Of a DNA stretch of 64,000 nt, positions 36,276-44,817 are shown piece after piece. Source of the stretch: Mesobacillus campisalis (GTDB lineage Bacteria; Bacillota; Bacilli; Bacillales; Cytobacillaceae). Each line of letters begins with the position of its first letter. Position 1 is the first letter of the stretch. The notes under the pieces are model-generated. The model was not told the origin of the DNA, ran no database searches, and was given only the letters and a program-made list of their open reading frames with translations. The position numbers and the translations under genes are program-made. The DNA lies in the NCBI RefSeq assembly GCF_000986785.1, contig NZ_LAYY01000001.1, forward strand, positions 124,001-188,000, written 5' to 3'.

Positions 36276-38480
36276 TCATTCCGTTCCCATTTTTATTTTG
36301 ACTTTGGCCTTAAACAGATCACCGTCTGCCTCTATATCCAGAGAACCTCCATGCAGGTCCACAATGGACTGGGCAATTGCCAGCCCAAGCCCCGAACCTT
36401 CCGTATGACGGGATGTATCCCCGCGTTTGAATCGCTCAAAAAGCTCATCCACATTTTCGCTCAGTTCATATTTGGATACATTTTTAAACGTAATTTCTGC
36501 AAAATCACCGACAGCCTGCACCGAAATATACACGCGCGTATTTTCGAGTGAATACTTGAGGATATTCCCGATTAAATTATCAAACACCCGCCAAAGCTTC
36601 TGGCCATCCACAAGGGCATGAACCGGCGCATCCGGCTGGCTGATCCGAACCTGCAGTCCTGAAGAATGGATGGAGCTGTCATGCTCAGCAAGCGCCTGCT
36701 GCAGCAGCTGGACAAGATCCACCTTTTCCCTCTTGAGCTCGATATTCCCGCTTGCCATTTTCGACACCTCGAACAGATCATCAATCAGCACCTTCAGACG
36801 CTTCGACTTTCTGTCAATGATTTCAAGATAGGCTGAACGGTCCTCTTCAGGAAGCTCCGCCGCTTTAAGAAGCTCGGTGTACGTAATGATGGAGGTCAGC
36901 GGGGTCCTCAGGTCATGGCTGACATTGGTGATCAGCTCGGTTTTTAGCCTCTCGCTTTTGGCCTGCTCGCTTTGCGATTTTTTAACTCCCTGCTTCAATT
37001 GATTCAGATTTTCCGCCAGCTTTCCAAGTACTGACTTTCCTTTTACAGGAAGGTCAGGCCCAAGCTGTCCCGCAGCAAGGCTATTTGTCCGTTCAATAAT
37101 TACACTGAAATAACGGACTTTTTTTACGAAAAGGACGAAAATCGCAGCAGCTGCTAACAGATACAGCATCACATAAATGGGAAGTATATAAGGATTCGAG
37201 GCAATCACCACTATAGCCAGAAAGCCGAGGCCAAATAAAAGCAGAAAACCGATTCCCGCTTGTCGGCCAAAGCTTTGTCCGGAGTATAGTGCAGCGATCT
37301 CCTTCCAGCCCCGAAAAATAACCGCCCGTTCCCACTCCTGTTTTATTTTTGTCCAGGACTTCAATGAAGGCCAGAGAAACCTGGCCTGCAGAAGGAAGAT
37401 TCCGACAAAAAATGCTGCTCCCGCAAGAGCAATCAATAGTTCGACAGCATCCACCGGATTATATAAATAGGTATACTTATCTCCAGCGATGAAAAGAAAA
37501 GGAACGCCGGCCAACCCCAATATGAAAAGGAGGAACAGTCTTGCATCAAGCGGCAATTTTTCATAGTAGGGCCTAAAGCTTTCTATCTCGGCAGGAATAA
37601 TCTGTCTTTTTCTAATAACAAACAGACTTAAAACAAGCGCCCCAAACCCTGCCAGAGAAACCATGTAGAAAATGATCTGCCCTTTGTAAAAATTATCGTA
37701 GCCAGCCATGATCGGATGGGAAGAAGACAGGGATTTGGGAATCCCAATCAGCCCTTCGTACGTTGTTTCGGGAATCATTGAATCGATGGACTCTTCAAAT
37801 CCAAGTCCGTAAGTATAAAAAAAGTCATTACTGTACAAATTGCTTGTTTTAAAGAGAAAATCTTGCTTATTGAATGCCTCCTGATAGGATTCCCCTGCAG
37901 ATTTTTCAAGATTGCTGTATTCCTCGCCGGAGGCGGTGTCTTTAAAATAATAAACAAAGTCATCTTTATATGGCAGATAATCCCGACGGAGTCTCTCCTT
38001 TTGCAGGTAAAATTGCTCCAGCTGCTTTTCTTTCTCTGCGACTACCTTCGGCCTGACATGATCATCACTTTTAAAGTTATTGGTAATGTCTTCAATCTTC
38101 TTTTCCCGTTCCGCCTTGTACAGGTCGGCTGCCTCCTGGTTGCCGGCTCCTTCGGCATCATTAATCTGCTCTTCGTACTGGGTGTTAATGGTGTTGACCT
38201 GTTCCACTAAATTGCCGTAGCGATGGCGATGTTCCTGAATCTCCTCATCCGTTACCGTGATGGCCTTTTTTGCCTCCTCCAGAGTCATTTGATTCAGTTC
38301 AAACAGGCCAAGATATTGGACAAACTGATTCATTTGATCATGAAACTCCATGCTGTCAAAATAGTCATTGCCAAGATAGTCGTTTGCTTTGACATACAGC
38401 TGCAGCATTCCGCTTAACCCAAAGGTAAAAAATATCAGCCAGGCGGCCGCCAATGCCCTACTTTTCCATTTTGTATCCAA
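36276..38480 (-). CDS. Membrane sensor histidine kinase
   Basis: 734 aa from TTG 38480, overlapping the response regulator stop by 23 bp. Membrane helix at about 9-29, a large extracytoplasmic part (30-265) rich in charged coiled-coil segments, then a block of about six helices (270-452), a HAMP-like linker, HisKA with phosphoacceptor His522 (NVSHDLRTPLTS), N box FDNLIGN (Asn635) and G box GSGLGLAIAQSIVDLHGG. The multi-helix block is unusual for a simple sensor and may sense the membrane. Signal unknown. Confidence 0.92.
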   Translation of the reverse strand: MDTKWKSRALAAAWLIFFTFGLSGMLQLYVKANDYLGNDYFDSMEFHDQMNQFVQYLGLFELNQMTLEEAKKAITVTDEEIQEHRHRYGNLVEQVNTINTQYEEQINDAEGAGNQEAADLYKAEREKKIEDITNNFKSDDHVRPKVVAEKEKQLEQFYLQKERLRRDYLPYKDDFVYYFKDTASGEEYSNLEKSAGESYQEAFNKQDFLFKTSNLYSNDFFYTYGLGFEESIDSMIPETTYEGLIGIPKSLSSSHPIMAGYDNFYKGQIIFYMVSLAGFGALVLSLFVIRKRQIIPAEIESFRPYYEKLPLDARLFLLFILGLAGVPFLFIAGDKYTYLYNPVDAVELLIALAGAAFFVGIFLLQARFLWPSLKSWTKIKQEWERAVIFRGWKEIAALYSGQSFGRQAGIGFLLLFGLGFLAIVVIASNPYILPIYVMLYLLAAAAIFVLFVKKVRYFSVIIERTNSLAAGQLGPDLPVKGKSVLGKLAENLNQLKQGVKKSQSEQAKSERLKTELITNVSHDLRTPLTSIITYTELLKAAELPEEDRSAYLEIIDRKSKRLKVLIDDLFEVSKMASGNIELKREKVDLVQLLQQALAEHDSSIHSSGLQVRISQPDAPVHALVDGQKLWRVFDNLIGNILKYSLENTRVYISVQAVGDFAEITFKNVSKYELSENVDELFERFKRGDTSRHTEGSGLGLAIAQSIVDLHGGSLDIEADGDLFKAKVKIKMGTE

Positions 38481-39150
38481 TGCCCCATACCACCTTTAAT
38501 AATCTTGGATTCTTAGGATCAATCTCAATTTTTTCGCGAATCTTTCTTATATGTACCGCCACTGTATTTTCGGCATTATAGCCAGGCTCCTGCCAGACCC
38601 GTTCATAAATTTCATTGATGGAAAACACCCTGCCCGCATGGAGCATCAGCAGTTCCACTATTTTATACTCGATTGGCGTCAGCTTGACATGCTCGCCATG
38701 AAGCTTTACTTCCTTTGCTTCCTGGTCAAGGACAAGGCCATTTAGGTCCACCACTTTTTTGATGCCTTGATACGTACCGAGCGTGACATACCTTCTCAGC
38801 TGGGATTTAACGCGCGCAACCAGCTCCATCGGGTTGAATGGCTTGGTCACATAATCGTCCGCTCCTACCTGAAGGCCCAAAATTTTGTCTGTGTCTTCAC
38901 TTTTGGCACTCAGGATAATGATTGGGATATTCTGTTTTTCACGAATTTTAAAGGTGGCTGAAATTCCATCCAGCCGCGGCATCATCACATCAAGCACAAT
39001 CAGGTGGACAGCCTGTTCGTTCAGGATTTCCAGTGCTTCGATTCCGTCCTTTGCCTTGAGGACGGTAATCCCCTCATTTCGCAAATAGATTTCGATTGCA
39101 TCTCTTATCTCTTTATCATCATCAACAACCAGGACGTAATATTGGTCCAT
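38458..39150 (-). CDS. OmpR/PhoB-family response regulator
   Basis: 230 aa, ATG behind GGGGGGAGAACGG. Receiver with acidic pocket VVDDDKE, phosphoacceptor Asp54 (LIVLDVMMP) and Lys103 (VTKPFNP), then a C-terminal winged helix (LTPIEYKIVELLMLHAGRVFS; YNAENTVAVHIRKIREKIE). First gene of the regulator/kinase/sigma operon. Direct repeats of CTTAA upstream (39196-39234) are candidate binding sites. Confidence 0.94.
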   Translation of the reverse strand: MDQYYVLVVDDDKEIRDAIEIYLRNEGITVLKAKDGIEALEILNEQAVHLIVLDVMMPRLDGISATFKIREKQNIPIIILSAKSEDTDKILGLQVGADDYVTKPFNPMELVARVKSQLRRYVTLGTYQGIKKVVDLNGLVLDQEAKEVKLHGEHVKLTPIEYKIVELLMLHAGRVFSINEIYERVWQEPGYNAENTVAVHIRKIREKIEIDPKNPRLLKVVWGIGYKMEK

Positions 39151-39195
39151 CCGTTCTCCCCCCTAAACCTTACATTCTTATCCTACCGGAAAAAA

Positions 39196-39234
39196 CTTAA
39201 CAATCCAGCAGGATTTTTCTTAAGAATTTCTTAA
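39196..39234 (-). promoter_or_regulatory. Direct repeats upstream of the response regulator gene
   Basis: Read on the minus strand, TTAAGAAA occurs at 39234-39227 and 39223-39216, exactly 11 bp apart, and TTAAG again at 39200-39196. One-helical-turn direct repeats are typical of OmpR-family binding sites, here 46-84 bp upstream of the ATG. Autoregulation is inferred. Confidence 0.45.
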
Positions 39235-39336
39235 TATGCTTATAAGCAAAAAAAGACGCATGGAATGCATCTCTATCTTCCTATTAATATGATAAGATAG
39301 TATAGTAAGTTTTTTAGCAACACGGAGGTAGGGTTA

Positions 39337-40233
39337 ATGAAATTCAATAAAGGTATTTTGTTTGTATTGCTGGGTGCTGGATGCTTTGGCTTTACGCCGA
39401 TATTTGCCAAATTGGGGTTTAGCTACGGTTACTCGCTTGGCCAGATCAATATCGTCCAAATGCTGATTTCAGCATTTTTATTATGGTCTCTGACCTTGAT
39501 TAAACGCGCGAGTTTCAGAGGAGTGAACAGAAAGAATGTTCTTCCGATCATGATGACCGGCTGTTTGATTGGATTAACCAGCGTTTTTTATTATGGCTCG
39601 ATGCAATATCTGCCGGCATCATTGGCGATCATTTTGATGTTCCAGTTTGTTTGGATCGGCAGCCTTTTAGAATGGGCTTTCAGCAAAGTCAAACCTGCAC
39701 CGCAAACTTTTCTATCCATCATCCTGATTTTAATCGGGGTCTTTTTCGCTTCCAATATCATCCACGGTGACATACAGGGATTGCCTGTAAAAGGGGTGAT
39801 TTTGGGGATTTTATCTGCATTCACGTATGCAGGTTTTATTTTTTTCAGTGGAAAGGTCGCTGTAAACGTGGATCCGTTGACGCGGAGTTCATTAATGGTG
39901 ACAGGTTCAGCCACTTTAATCCTTGTCCTGTTCATGCGTGACATCCCGACTGTACTCCCGCTGGAGGCCAATCTGTTAACGACAGCACTTGGAGTTTCGT
40001 TATTTGGTGCGGTCCTTCCACCATTGTTTTACGCGGTAGGTGCCCCTTTGATTCCGGGGGGAGTGGCCAATATCCTGACATCAGTTGAGTTGCCGATTGC
40101 CATCTTGTCAGCCAGCCTGATTTTGTCAGAAATCGTCACCCCGCTTCAGTGGGTGGGCATATCGATCATTTTGATCGCGATTGCCTTAAATGAACTCGGA
40201 GCGAATTTTATCCGGATGAGAAAACGTTATTAG
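39337..40233 (+). CDS. EamA/DMT-family transporter
   Basis: 298 aa, ATG behind CGGAGGTAGGGTTA. Ten predicted membrane helices in two EamA repeats; first repeat GILFVLLGAGCFGFTPIFAKLGF, second LPVKGVILGILSAFTYAGFIFFSGKVA, and the closing LPIAILSASLILSEIVTPLQWVGISIILIAIALN. Drug/metabolite exporter superfamily, substrate unknown. Transcribed divergently from the response regulator operon and followed by a terminator. Confidence 0.9.
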   Translation: MKFNKGILFVLLGAGCFGFTPIFAKLGFSYGYSLGQINIVQMLISAFLLWSLTLIKRASFRGVNRKNVLPIMMTGCLIGLTSVFYYGSMQYLPASLAIILMFQFVWIGSLLEWAFSKVKPAPQTFLSIILILIGVFFASNIIHGDIQGLPVKGVILGILSAFTYAGFIFFSGKVAVNVDPLTRSSLMVTGSATLILVLFMRDIPTVLPLEANLLTTALGVSLFGAVLPPLFYAVGAPLIPGGVANILTSVELPIAILSASLILSEIVTPLQWVGISIILIAIALNELGANFIRMRKRY

Positions 40234-40245
40234 TCTACCAAATTT

Positions 40246-40269
40246 GCCTCCTGCAAGGGGGCTTTTTTT
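40246..40269 (+). terminator. Rho-independent terminator after the DMT transporter gene
   Basis: GCCTCC pairs with GGGGGC (one G-U) around a short loop, followed by seven T. It lies 13 bp after the stop codon. Confidence 0.8.
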
Positions 40270-40423
40270 GTTGATGGAGGGGCCATTTTCCCGAAAGTAA
40301 AACCTGTGGCCCGGTCTAAAGACGGAGGAACGCTATGCGGACAAGGTTTCTATAAAATGTTTGTTTTAAGTGGTTTCTTTAGGGTATTCGACAAATGAGA
40401 ACATGTAAAAGGAGAGTCCCAAA

Positions 40424-41047
40424 ATGCAGCCGCTAAAAGCGTTATTTTTAAACTGCTCATTAAAAAAATCTGATGAAACATCCAATACGGAGGGGTTCAT
40501 GAATGATGTGCAATTCCATTTTAATAAGCTCGGAGTCGAATCCGAAATCATCCGGTTAGCTGATTTCAACATTGCTCTTGGAATGGCAGAAGACATGGGA
40601 AATGGGGATGAATGGCCGAGTATTTTGGAAAAAGTTAAAGCATCCGATATTCTGATCATTGGTACGCCTATTTGGCTTGGTGAAAAGAGTTCCCTTGCCA
40701 CGCAGGCGATCGAGCGTCTTTATGCCAGCAGCAGTACAACCAATGAAAAAGGCCAGGCGATTTTCTATAACAAGGTCGGCGGTACGGTTGTGACTGGGAA
40801 TGAAGACGGTGCCAAACATTCAGCTGCTTCGATTCTCTACAGCCTTTCCCATATCGGATTTGTCATCCCTCCAAACGTGGACGCCTACTGGGTTGGGGAA
40901 GCTGGGCCAGGTCCATCCTATTTGGACTCCGGGCGCGAGAATGAGTTCACGAACGCAGCGATTAAACGGCTCGCTTACAATACTTTTCATTTGGCAGGCA
41001 TGCTGAAAAATGAGCCAATCCCTGCCGAGGGGAATACGCTTGGATAA
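40424..41047 (+). CDS. NAD(P)H-dependent FMN reductase/flavodoxin-fold oxidoreductase
   Basis: 207 aa, ATG behind AAAGGAGAGTCCCAAA. Flavodoxin-like fold: KALFLNCSLKKSDETSNTEGF (FMN phosphate loop), ASDILIIGTPIWLGEKSSLATQAIERL and KVGGTVVTGNEDGAKHSAASILYSL, matching the NADPH-dependent FMN reductase family. Probably reduces FMN, quinones or other electrophiles in the cytoplasm. Monocistronic, ended by the hairpin at 41113-41142. Confidence 0.88.
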   Translation: MQPLKALFLNCSLKKSDETSNTEGFMNDVQFHFNKLGVESEIIRLADFNIALGMAEDMGNGDEWPSILEKVKASDILIIGTPIWLGEKSSLATQAIERLYASSSTTNEKGQAIFYNKVGGTVVTGNEDGAKHSAASILYSLSHIGFVIPPNVDAYWVGEAGPGPSYLDSGRENEFTNAAIKRLAYNTFHLAGMLKNEPIPAEGNTLG

Positions 41048-41112
41048 TGGACGTTAAGATGCAGCATAGATGGTATAATTCAAGTGATCCGCTACAACAG
41101 TGGGGTTCATTT

Positions 41113-41142
41113 AAAGAGGATGGCAGCTAAGCTATCCTCTTT
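41113..41142 (+). terminator. Rho-independent terminator after the flavin reductase gene
   Basis: AAAGAGGAT and ATCCTCTTT form a 9-bp stem around a 12-nt loop, followed by TAAACGCTTTTT. It also lies downstream of the convergent small gene. Confidence 0.75.
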
Positions 41143-41174
41143 AAACGCTTTTTCAGCTTGAGCCCCGCTTGATT

Positions 41175-41339
41175 CTACCCAACGACTTTGCTTTCAGAGG
41201 CTTCATAGACGGAAATCAATTCCTTATCATCCATCTTGTAAACCTGGTTCGGGCTAAGCCTGCTGTTCCCATCCAAAACAGACTCCTCTAAACGGTACCT
41301 TTCTGCTTCATCCAAGAAATAACGCCTTACGATTAACAT
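41175..41339 (-). CDS. Small hypothetical protein
   Basis: 54 aa from ATG 41339 (GGGAG 8 nt upstream), beginning MLIVRRYFLDEAERYRLEES. Charged, no membrane segment or signal; a conserved-looking tail pattern LSPNQVYKMDDKELISVYE resembles small soluble Bacillaceae proteins. No function can be assigned. Coding is supported by the ribosome site and amino-acid composition only. Confidence 0.5.
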   Translation of the reverse strand: MLIVRRYFLDEAERYRLEESVLDGNSRLSPNQVYKMDDKELISVYEASESKVVG

Positions 41340-41780
41340 GCCTTCGTTCTCCCTTCCCTTCACTTTCTAATGCCCAAAGAAATATAACAAATACGTTCAC
41401 TGTAATACCCACCCCTTTCGCAAAATACTCCATTTGTTTAAAATTTTCAGTAAAATAGGTAAAGAGTCCCGCTGTCTTTGACTGCTTGTATTGGCTTGGA
41501 ATTTTGGAAGCAGTAGGACCCTGTTTTGGGTTTTTACAGACATGGGACGTGAGAGGTGTAAGTGGTTTTATGGTATGTCAGTGGGCGAGGTGGGTGGGTT
41601 TTAGGGTGTGTATTTAGTACATAGTGTAAGTAGATTAAACTGTTTGCTTGAATTGGCTGGAGTTTGAGGACGGGAGCTTCATTGTTGATTTGAATGGAAA
41701 ACAAGGTTGCGAGGGGGTTAGGAGTTTGTTGTGCATTCAGCACATAGTGTAATTAGTTTTTGTAACGTAACGCTGAAATA

Positions 41781-41808
41781 ACCTGCATCCGCGAGTGGGG
41801 ATGCAGGT
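41781..41808. terminator. Strong hairpin, terminator-like
   Basis: ACCTGCATCC pairs perfectly with GGATGCAGGT around an 8-nt loop; TTTTCC follows on the plus strand. It lies downstream of the M20 amidohydrolase gene (minus) but 220 bp away, beyond the repeat region. Confidence 0.5.
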
Positions 41809-41848
41809 TTTCCAGTTTAGGCTATGGAATTTCCGTCATGAAGCAGGG

Positions 41849-42015
41849 TTTGGACTTGAGTCGCCTGATCCAGGTTGTTCAGTCCGAATCGTACGTTTAT
41901 TCGGACTCGACCCCTTTCTGCCGGCCTCCTCTGTTCGAATCAGGAGCTATTTAGGACTCGACCCTCAGGTTTCCAGTTCATCCTGTCCGAATACGTCCCT
42001 CTTTAGAACTCGATT
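41849..42015. repeat. Degenerate tandem repeat, period ~51-52 bp
   Basis: Units begin GTCCGAATC at 41882, GTTCGAATC at 41933 and GTCCGAATA at 41985 (spacing 51 and 52). Each is followed about 20 nt later by GGACTCGACCC-like sequence (TCGGACTCGACCC, TAGGACTCGACCC, TAGAACTCGATTC). A partial earlier unit, TTGGACTTGAGTCGCC, starts near 41849. The units are diverged. Confidence 0.6.
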
Positions 42016-42028
42016 CCCCAAATTCGCT

Positions 42029-43225
42029 CTAACTCTCGCTGCCTCCACAAAACGAAGCCACGACAGCTGCCATTGCTTTGGCGCTTATAATCAGGCTTTT
42101 TTCATTGATATTGAATTTTGGATGATGATGCGGATAGGCTTCACCCGTGTCAGGTTCTGCACCGACATAGAAGAAACAGCCTGGTACTTTTTCCAGATAG
42201 TAGGCAAAATCCTCTGATGGCGGCTGCGGCGGTGTTTCCAAAACCGCTTCCACTTCAGGAATGGTTGCTTGTTCAAGTGCCTGCCGGACCTGTTGTGTTA
42301 CGTCCGGATCATTGTATAGAACCGGATAATCATTTTCAAATTCAAAAATGGATTTTACCTTAAATGATGTTTCCAATCCTTCTGCAAATCCCCGTACACC
42401 TTCTTCAATGATTTCCCGTGTCTCCGGAGACATACTGCGGACATCTCCTTCAACCGTCACGGCATCTTTGATGACATTGAATGACCCTTTGCCATCGAAA
42501 TTGCCAATCGTAATCGAAGCGGTATCGAACGGATTTATTCGGCGGCTGACGATGGTCTGCAAATTCATGACAAAAGAACTGGCTGCCACAATAGCATCGT
42601 TTGCCAAATGGGGAGATGACCCATGACCGCCTTTCCCTTGCACCACTAATTTAAAATAAGATCTGCCTGTTTGTGTATTTCCGCTTCTGTAGTAAATATT
42701 GCCGGTTTTCATGTTGCTCATCACATGAATCCCAAGAATTGCATCAACTCCATCCAGCACGCCAGCTTTAATCATTCCGATCGCCCCGCCTGGAGGCGTT
42801 TCTTCAGCTGGCTGATGGATGACACGAATACTCCCACTTAATTGATCCTTCATCTCGGCAAGTGACTCGGCCAGGATCAGCATATAGGCGGTATGGCCAT
42901 CATGGCCACAAGCATGCATAACACCTTCGTTTTTAGAGGCAAAAGGCAGACCTGTTTCTTCCTTGATTGGCAAGGCGTCAAAATCGGCCCGAATGGCAAT
43001 GGTTTTACCTGGCTTCGCCCCTTTAATGGTCACAACAATGCCACGCTCACCCCCAAAGTTCGTCTCTACTGAATCCACCGGGACATCCTTATAAAAATCG
43101 GCAATGTATTTGGCCGTTTGCTCTTCCTGGAAGGAAAGCTCAGGATGCTCATGCAGATAGCGGCGAATTTCAATGATGCGGTCTTTTTTTTCATCCAGTT
43201 TCTCCATAAGTTCATTCAGTAACAC
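42029..43225 (-). CDS. M20-family amidohydrolase (N-acyl-amino acid amidohydrolase/hippurate hydrolase-like)
   Basis: 398 aa from GTG 43225 (AGGAG 10 nt upstream). Di-metal motifs MHACGHDGHTA, HQPAEETPPGG, GIHVMSN, and C-terminal HHHPKFNINE, with a dimerisation/lid domain GRSYFKLVVQGKGGHGSSPH. Hydrolyses N-acyl or aromatic-acyl amino acids in the cytoplasm. It starts 21 bp after the MFS pump gene, so the two are probably co-transcribed. Confidence 0.92.
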   Translation of the reverse strand: MLLNELMEKLDEKKDRIIEIRRYLHEHPELSFQEEQTAKYIADFYKDVPVDSVETNFGGERGIVVTIKGAKPGKTIAIRADFDALPIKEETGLPFASKNEGVMHACGHDGHTAYMLILAESLAEMKDQLSGSIRVIHQPAEETPPGGAIGMIKAGVLDGVDAILGIHVMSNMKTGNIYYRSGNTQTGRSYFKLVVQGKGGHGSSPHLANDAIVAASSFVMNLQTIVSRRINPFDTASITIGNFDGKGSFNVIKDAVTVEGDVRSMSPETREIIEEGVRGFAEGLETSFKVKSIFEFENDYPVLYNDPDVTQQVRQALEQATIPEVEAVLETPPQPPSEDFAYYLEKVPGCFFYVGAEPDTGEAYPHHHPKFNINEKSLIISAKAMAAVVASFCGGSES

Positions 43226-43246
43226 CTTATACACTCTCCTTTCATT

Positions 43247-44683
43247 TTAATGGGTGGGTTCTGGTTCCGGCTGCCCAGGAGGATTGGTCAGTTCCTTCTC
43301 AATGCCTGTTTTCCCTGCATCGCCTGGAACCATAAAAATGATGGACAGAATGGCTAGGGCACCGAACAGGACATTTACGATGATTCCTGCCGTTGCGGCC
43401 AACTCCACATTTCCGGCTGCCGAAATCGTAGAAAAGACAGTCGCCGAAATCGCAACGCCGAACGCACCGCCGAGCGAACTGGCCATTTTATAAATGCCGG
43501 CTGCTTCCCCCACTTTGTTGGCTGGGGAATTGGATACCGATGTATCTGTCGATGGGGTCGCATAAATACCAAGTCCAAGTCCAAATAAAGAAAAACCAAT
43601 AAACACGACGACTGTATAAGCGAAGTCAGGCAAAAATGTTAACCCCATGATGCCGACCCCTGCTGTTGAAATCAGCGCTCCCCACACCATCGGCTTTTTA
43701 GCGCCAACTTTTTGTAAAATTTTCTCGCCGACACGGATCATGGCAAGTACAGCTACTAAATACCCTAATGATAACATTCCTGTTTGAAATTCACTAAAAC
43801 CCCTGCCTACCTGCACATAAGTATTTGCCACAACAAGGGTACCGGCAATCGCATTTAACAGAAAGTTGGAAGAGGTGGCACCTGTATATGGCTTATTTTT
43901 AAATAAAGAAAAGTCGATCAGGACGATTTCCTTGCCTTTCTCCACTTTGATAAAAACAATCGCCCCAATGATGGCCACTAACGCAAGAGCGATGGTAATC
44001 AGGTTTGTCCAACCCAAGTCTGCGCCAAACGTGATAAATATGTTAAGAGCAAGCATCGTAATGATAAAAATGACTAATCCTGTGTAATCGAATTTAAAAG
44101 CACCCGTTGATTCGCCTTTGCTTTCCGGCGTTTCTTTAAGGAGCCACATCCCGAGTAAGGAGAAAATGATCGAAAAGACGAAAATCCATCTCCATCCCAA
44201 ATACGTTGCAATTGCGCCGCCTGCGAAGGACGCGACGCCTGATCCACCCCATGATCCGATGGACCAGTAACTTAGCGCACGCTGACGTTCTGCTCCTTCA
44301 AAATAAGCTTTCATCAACGCAATCGTGGCAGGCATGATGCATGCTGCCGAAAGCCCTTGAATGACACGGCCGATAATCAGTAAAATCGATCCTTGCGACA
44401 GGACAAGGCATAGGGAGCCGATCACACTTAAGATTAATCCGATATAGGTCATCTTTTTTCGGCCGATTTTATCCGCCAGCCCTCCGGCAGCGACGATGAA
44501 CATTCCCGAAAACAAAGCCGTTAAGCTTATGGCAATGTTTAATGTACCAAGTGAAATGCCCAGATCCTCCTGGACGGCCGGAACCACGTTCACCATTGCC
44601 TGGGCGAAAAGCCAGAACGTGATAACGCCGAACACAATCCCGGTAATCAATTTATTAGTGCCTTGATAATTTGCTGCTTCCAA
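43247..44683 (-). CDS. MFS transporter, DHA2-like 14-TM multidrug efflux type
   Basis: 478 aa from TTG (GGGAGGTTCCATT upstream). About 14 helices; motif A GGLADKIGRKKMTYIGLI, motif C-like SWGGSGVASFAGGAIATYLGWRWIFVF, charged Pro-rich tail PPGQPEPEPTH. Resembles staphylococcal NorB-type pumps. May export a product of, or import a substrate for, the downstream M20 hydrolase. Substrate unknown. Confidence 0.88.
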   Translation of the reverse strand: MEAANYQGTNKLITGIVFGVITFWLFAQAMVNVVPAVQEDLGISLGTLNIAISLTALFSGMFIVAAGGLADKIGRKKMTYIGLILSVIGSLCLVLSQGSILLIIGRVIQGLSAACIMPATIALMKAYFEGAERQRALSYWSIGSWGGSGVASFAGGAIATYLGWRWIFVFSIIFSLLGMWLLKETPESKGESTGAFKFDYTGLVIFIITMLALNIFITFGADLGWTNLITIALALVAIIGAIVFIKVEKGKEIVLIDFSLFKNKPYTGATSSNFLLNAIAGTLVVANTYVQVGRGFSEFQTGMLSLGYLVAVLAMIRVGEKILQKVGAKKPMVWGALISTAGVGIMGLTFLPDFAYTVVVFIGFSLFGLGLGIYATPSTDTSVSNSPANKVGEAAGIYKMASSLGGAFGVAISATVFSTISAAGNVELAATAGIIVNVLFGALAILSIIFMVPGDAGKTGIEKELTNPPGQPEPEPTH

Positions 44684-44764
44684 AATGGAACCTCCCTTAT
44701 GATGTGTGATTTAATACAGATTCCAGGTTATTATTTGCAGCTTTCTTCCAAGTTAATCTAAAAA

Positions 44765-44817
44765 AGCAGAGGGACGGTTCTCCCGCCTCATTGAGGCAGG
44801 AGAACCGTCCCTCTGCT
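44765..44817. repeat. Dispersed GGGACGGTTCT palindrome, copy 1 (terminator-like)
   Basis: Long hairpin with arms AGCAGAGGGACGGTTCTCC and GGAGAACCGTCCCTCTGCT plus inner GCCTC/GAGGC, one mismatch. It sits right at the stop of the AEC transporter gene (44818) and 80 bp upstream of the MFS gene. Three relatives lie at 49015, 52767 and 56810. Confidence 0.8.

Larger units (their letters stand above)
41340..42028. other. Long intergenic region with decayed repeats
   Basis: No convincing gene. Contains an imperfect ~21-bp direct repeat centred on ACATAGTGTAA (41619 and 41742), the hairpin at 41781-41808, and the ~51-bp degenerate tandem repeats at 41849-42015. Confidence 0.55.

Noticed and set aside
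41882-42015. CRISPR array
   Set aside because: Units are diverged, few and contiguous with no unique spacers of constant length, and no cas genes are in the window.
41795-42217. Plus-strand 140-codon open frame with a repeating 17-residue peptide
   Set aside because: The repeat period (51 bp) is a multiple of three, so the frame stays open by chance; it has no ribosome site and overlaps the M20 gene antisense.
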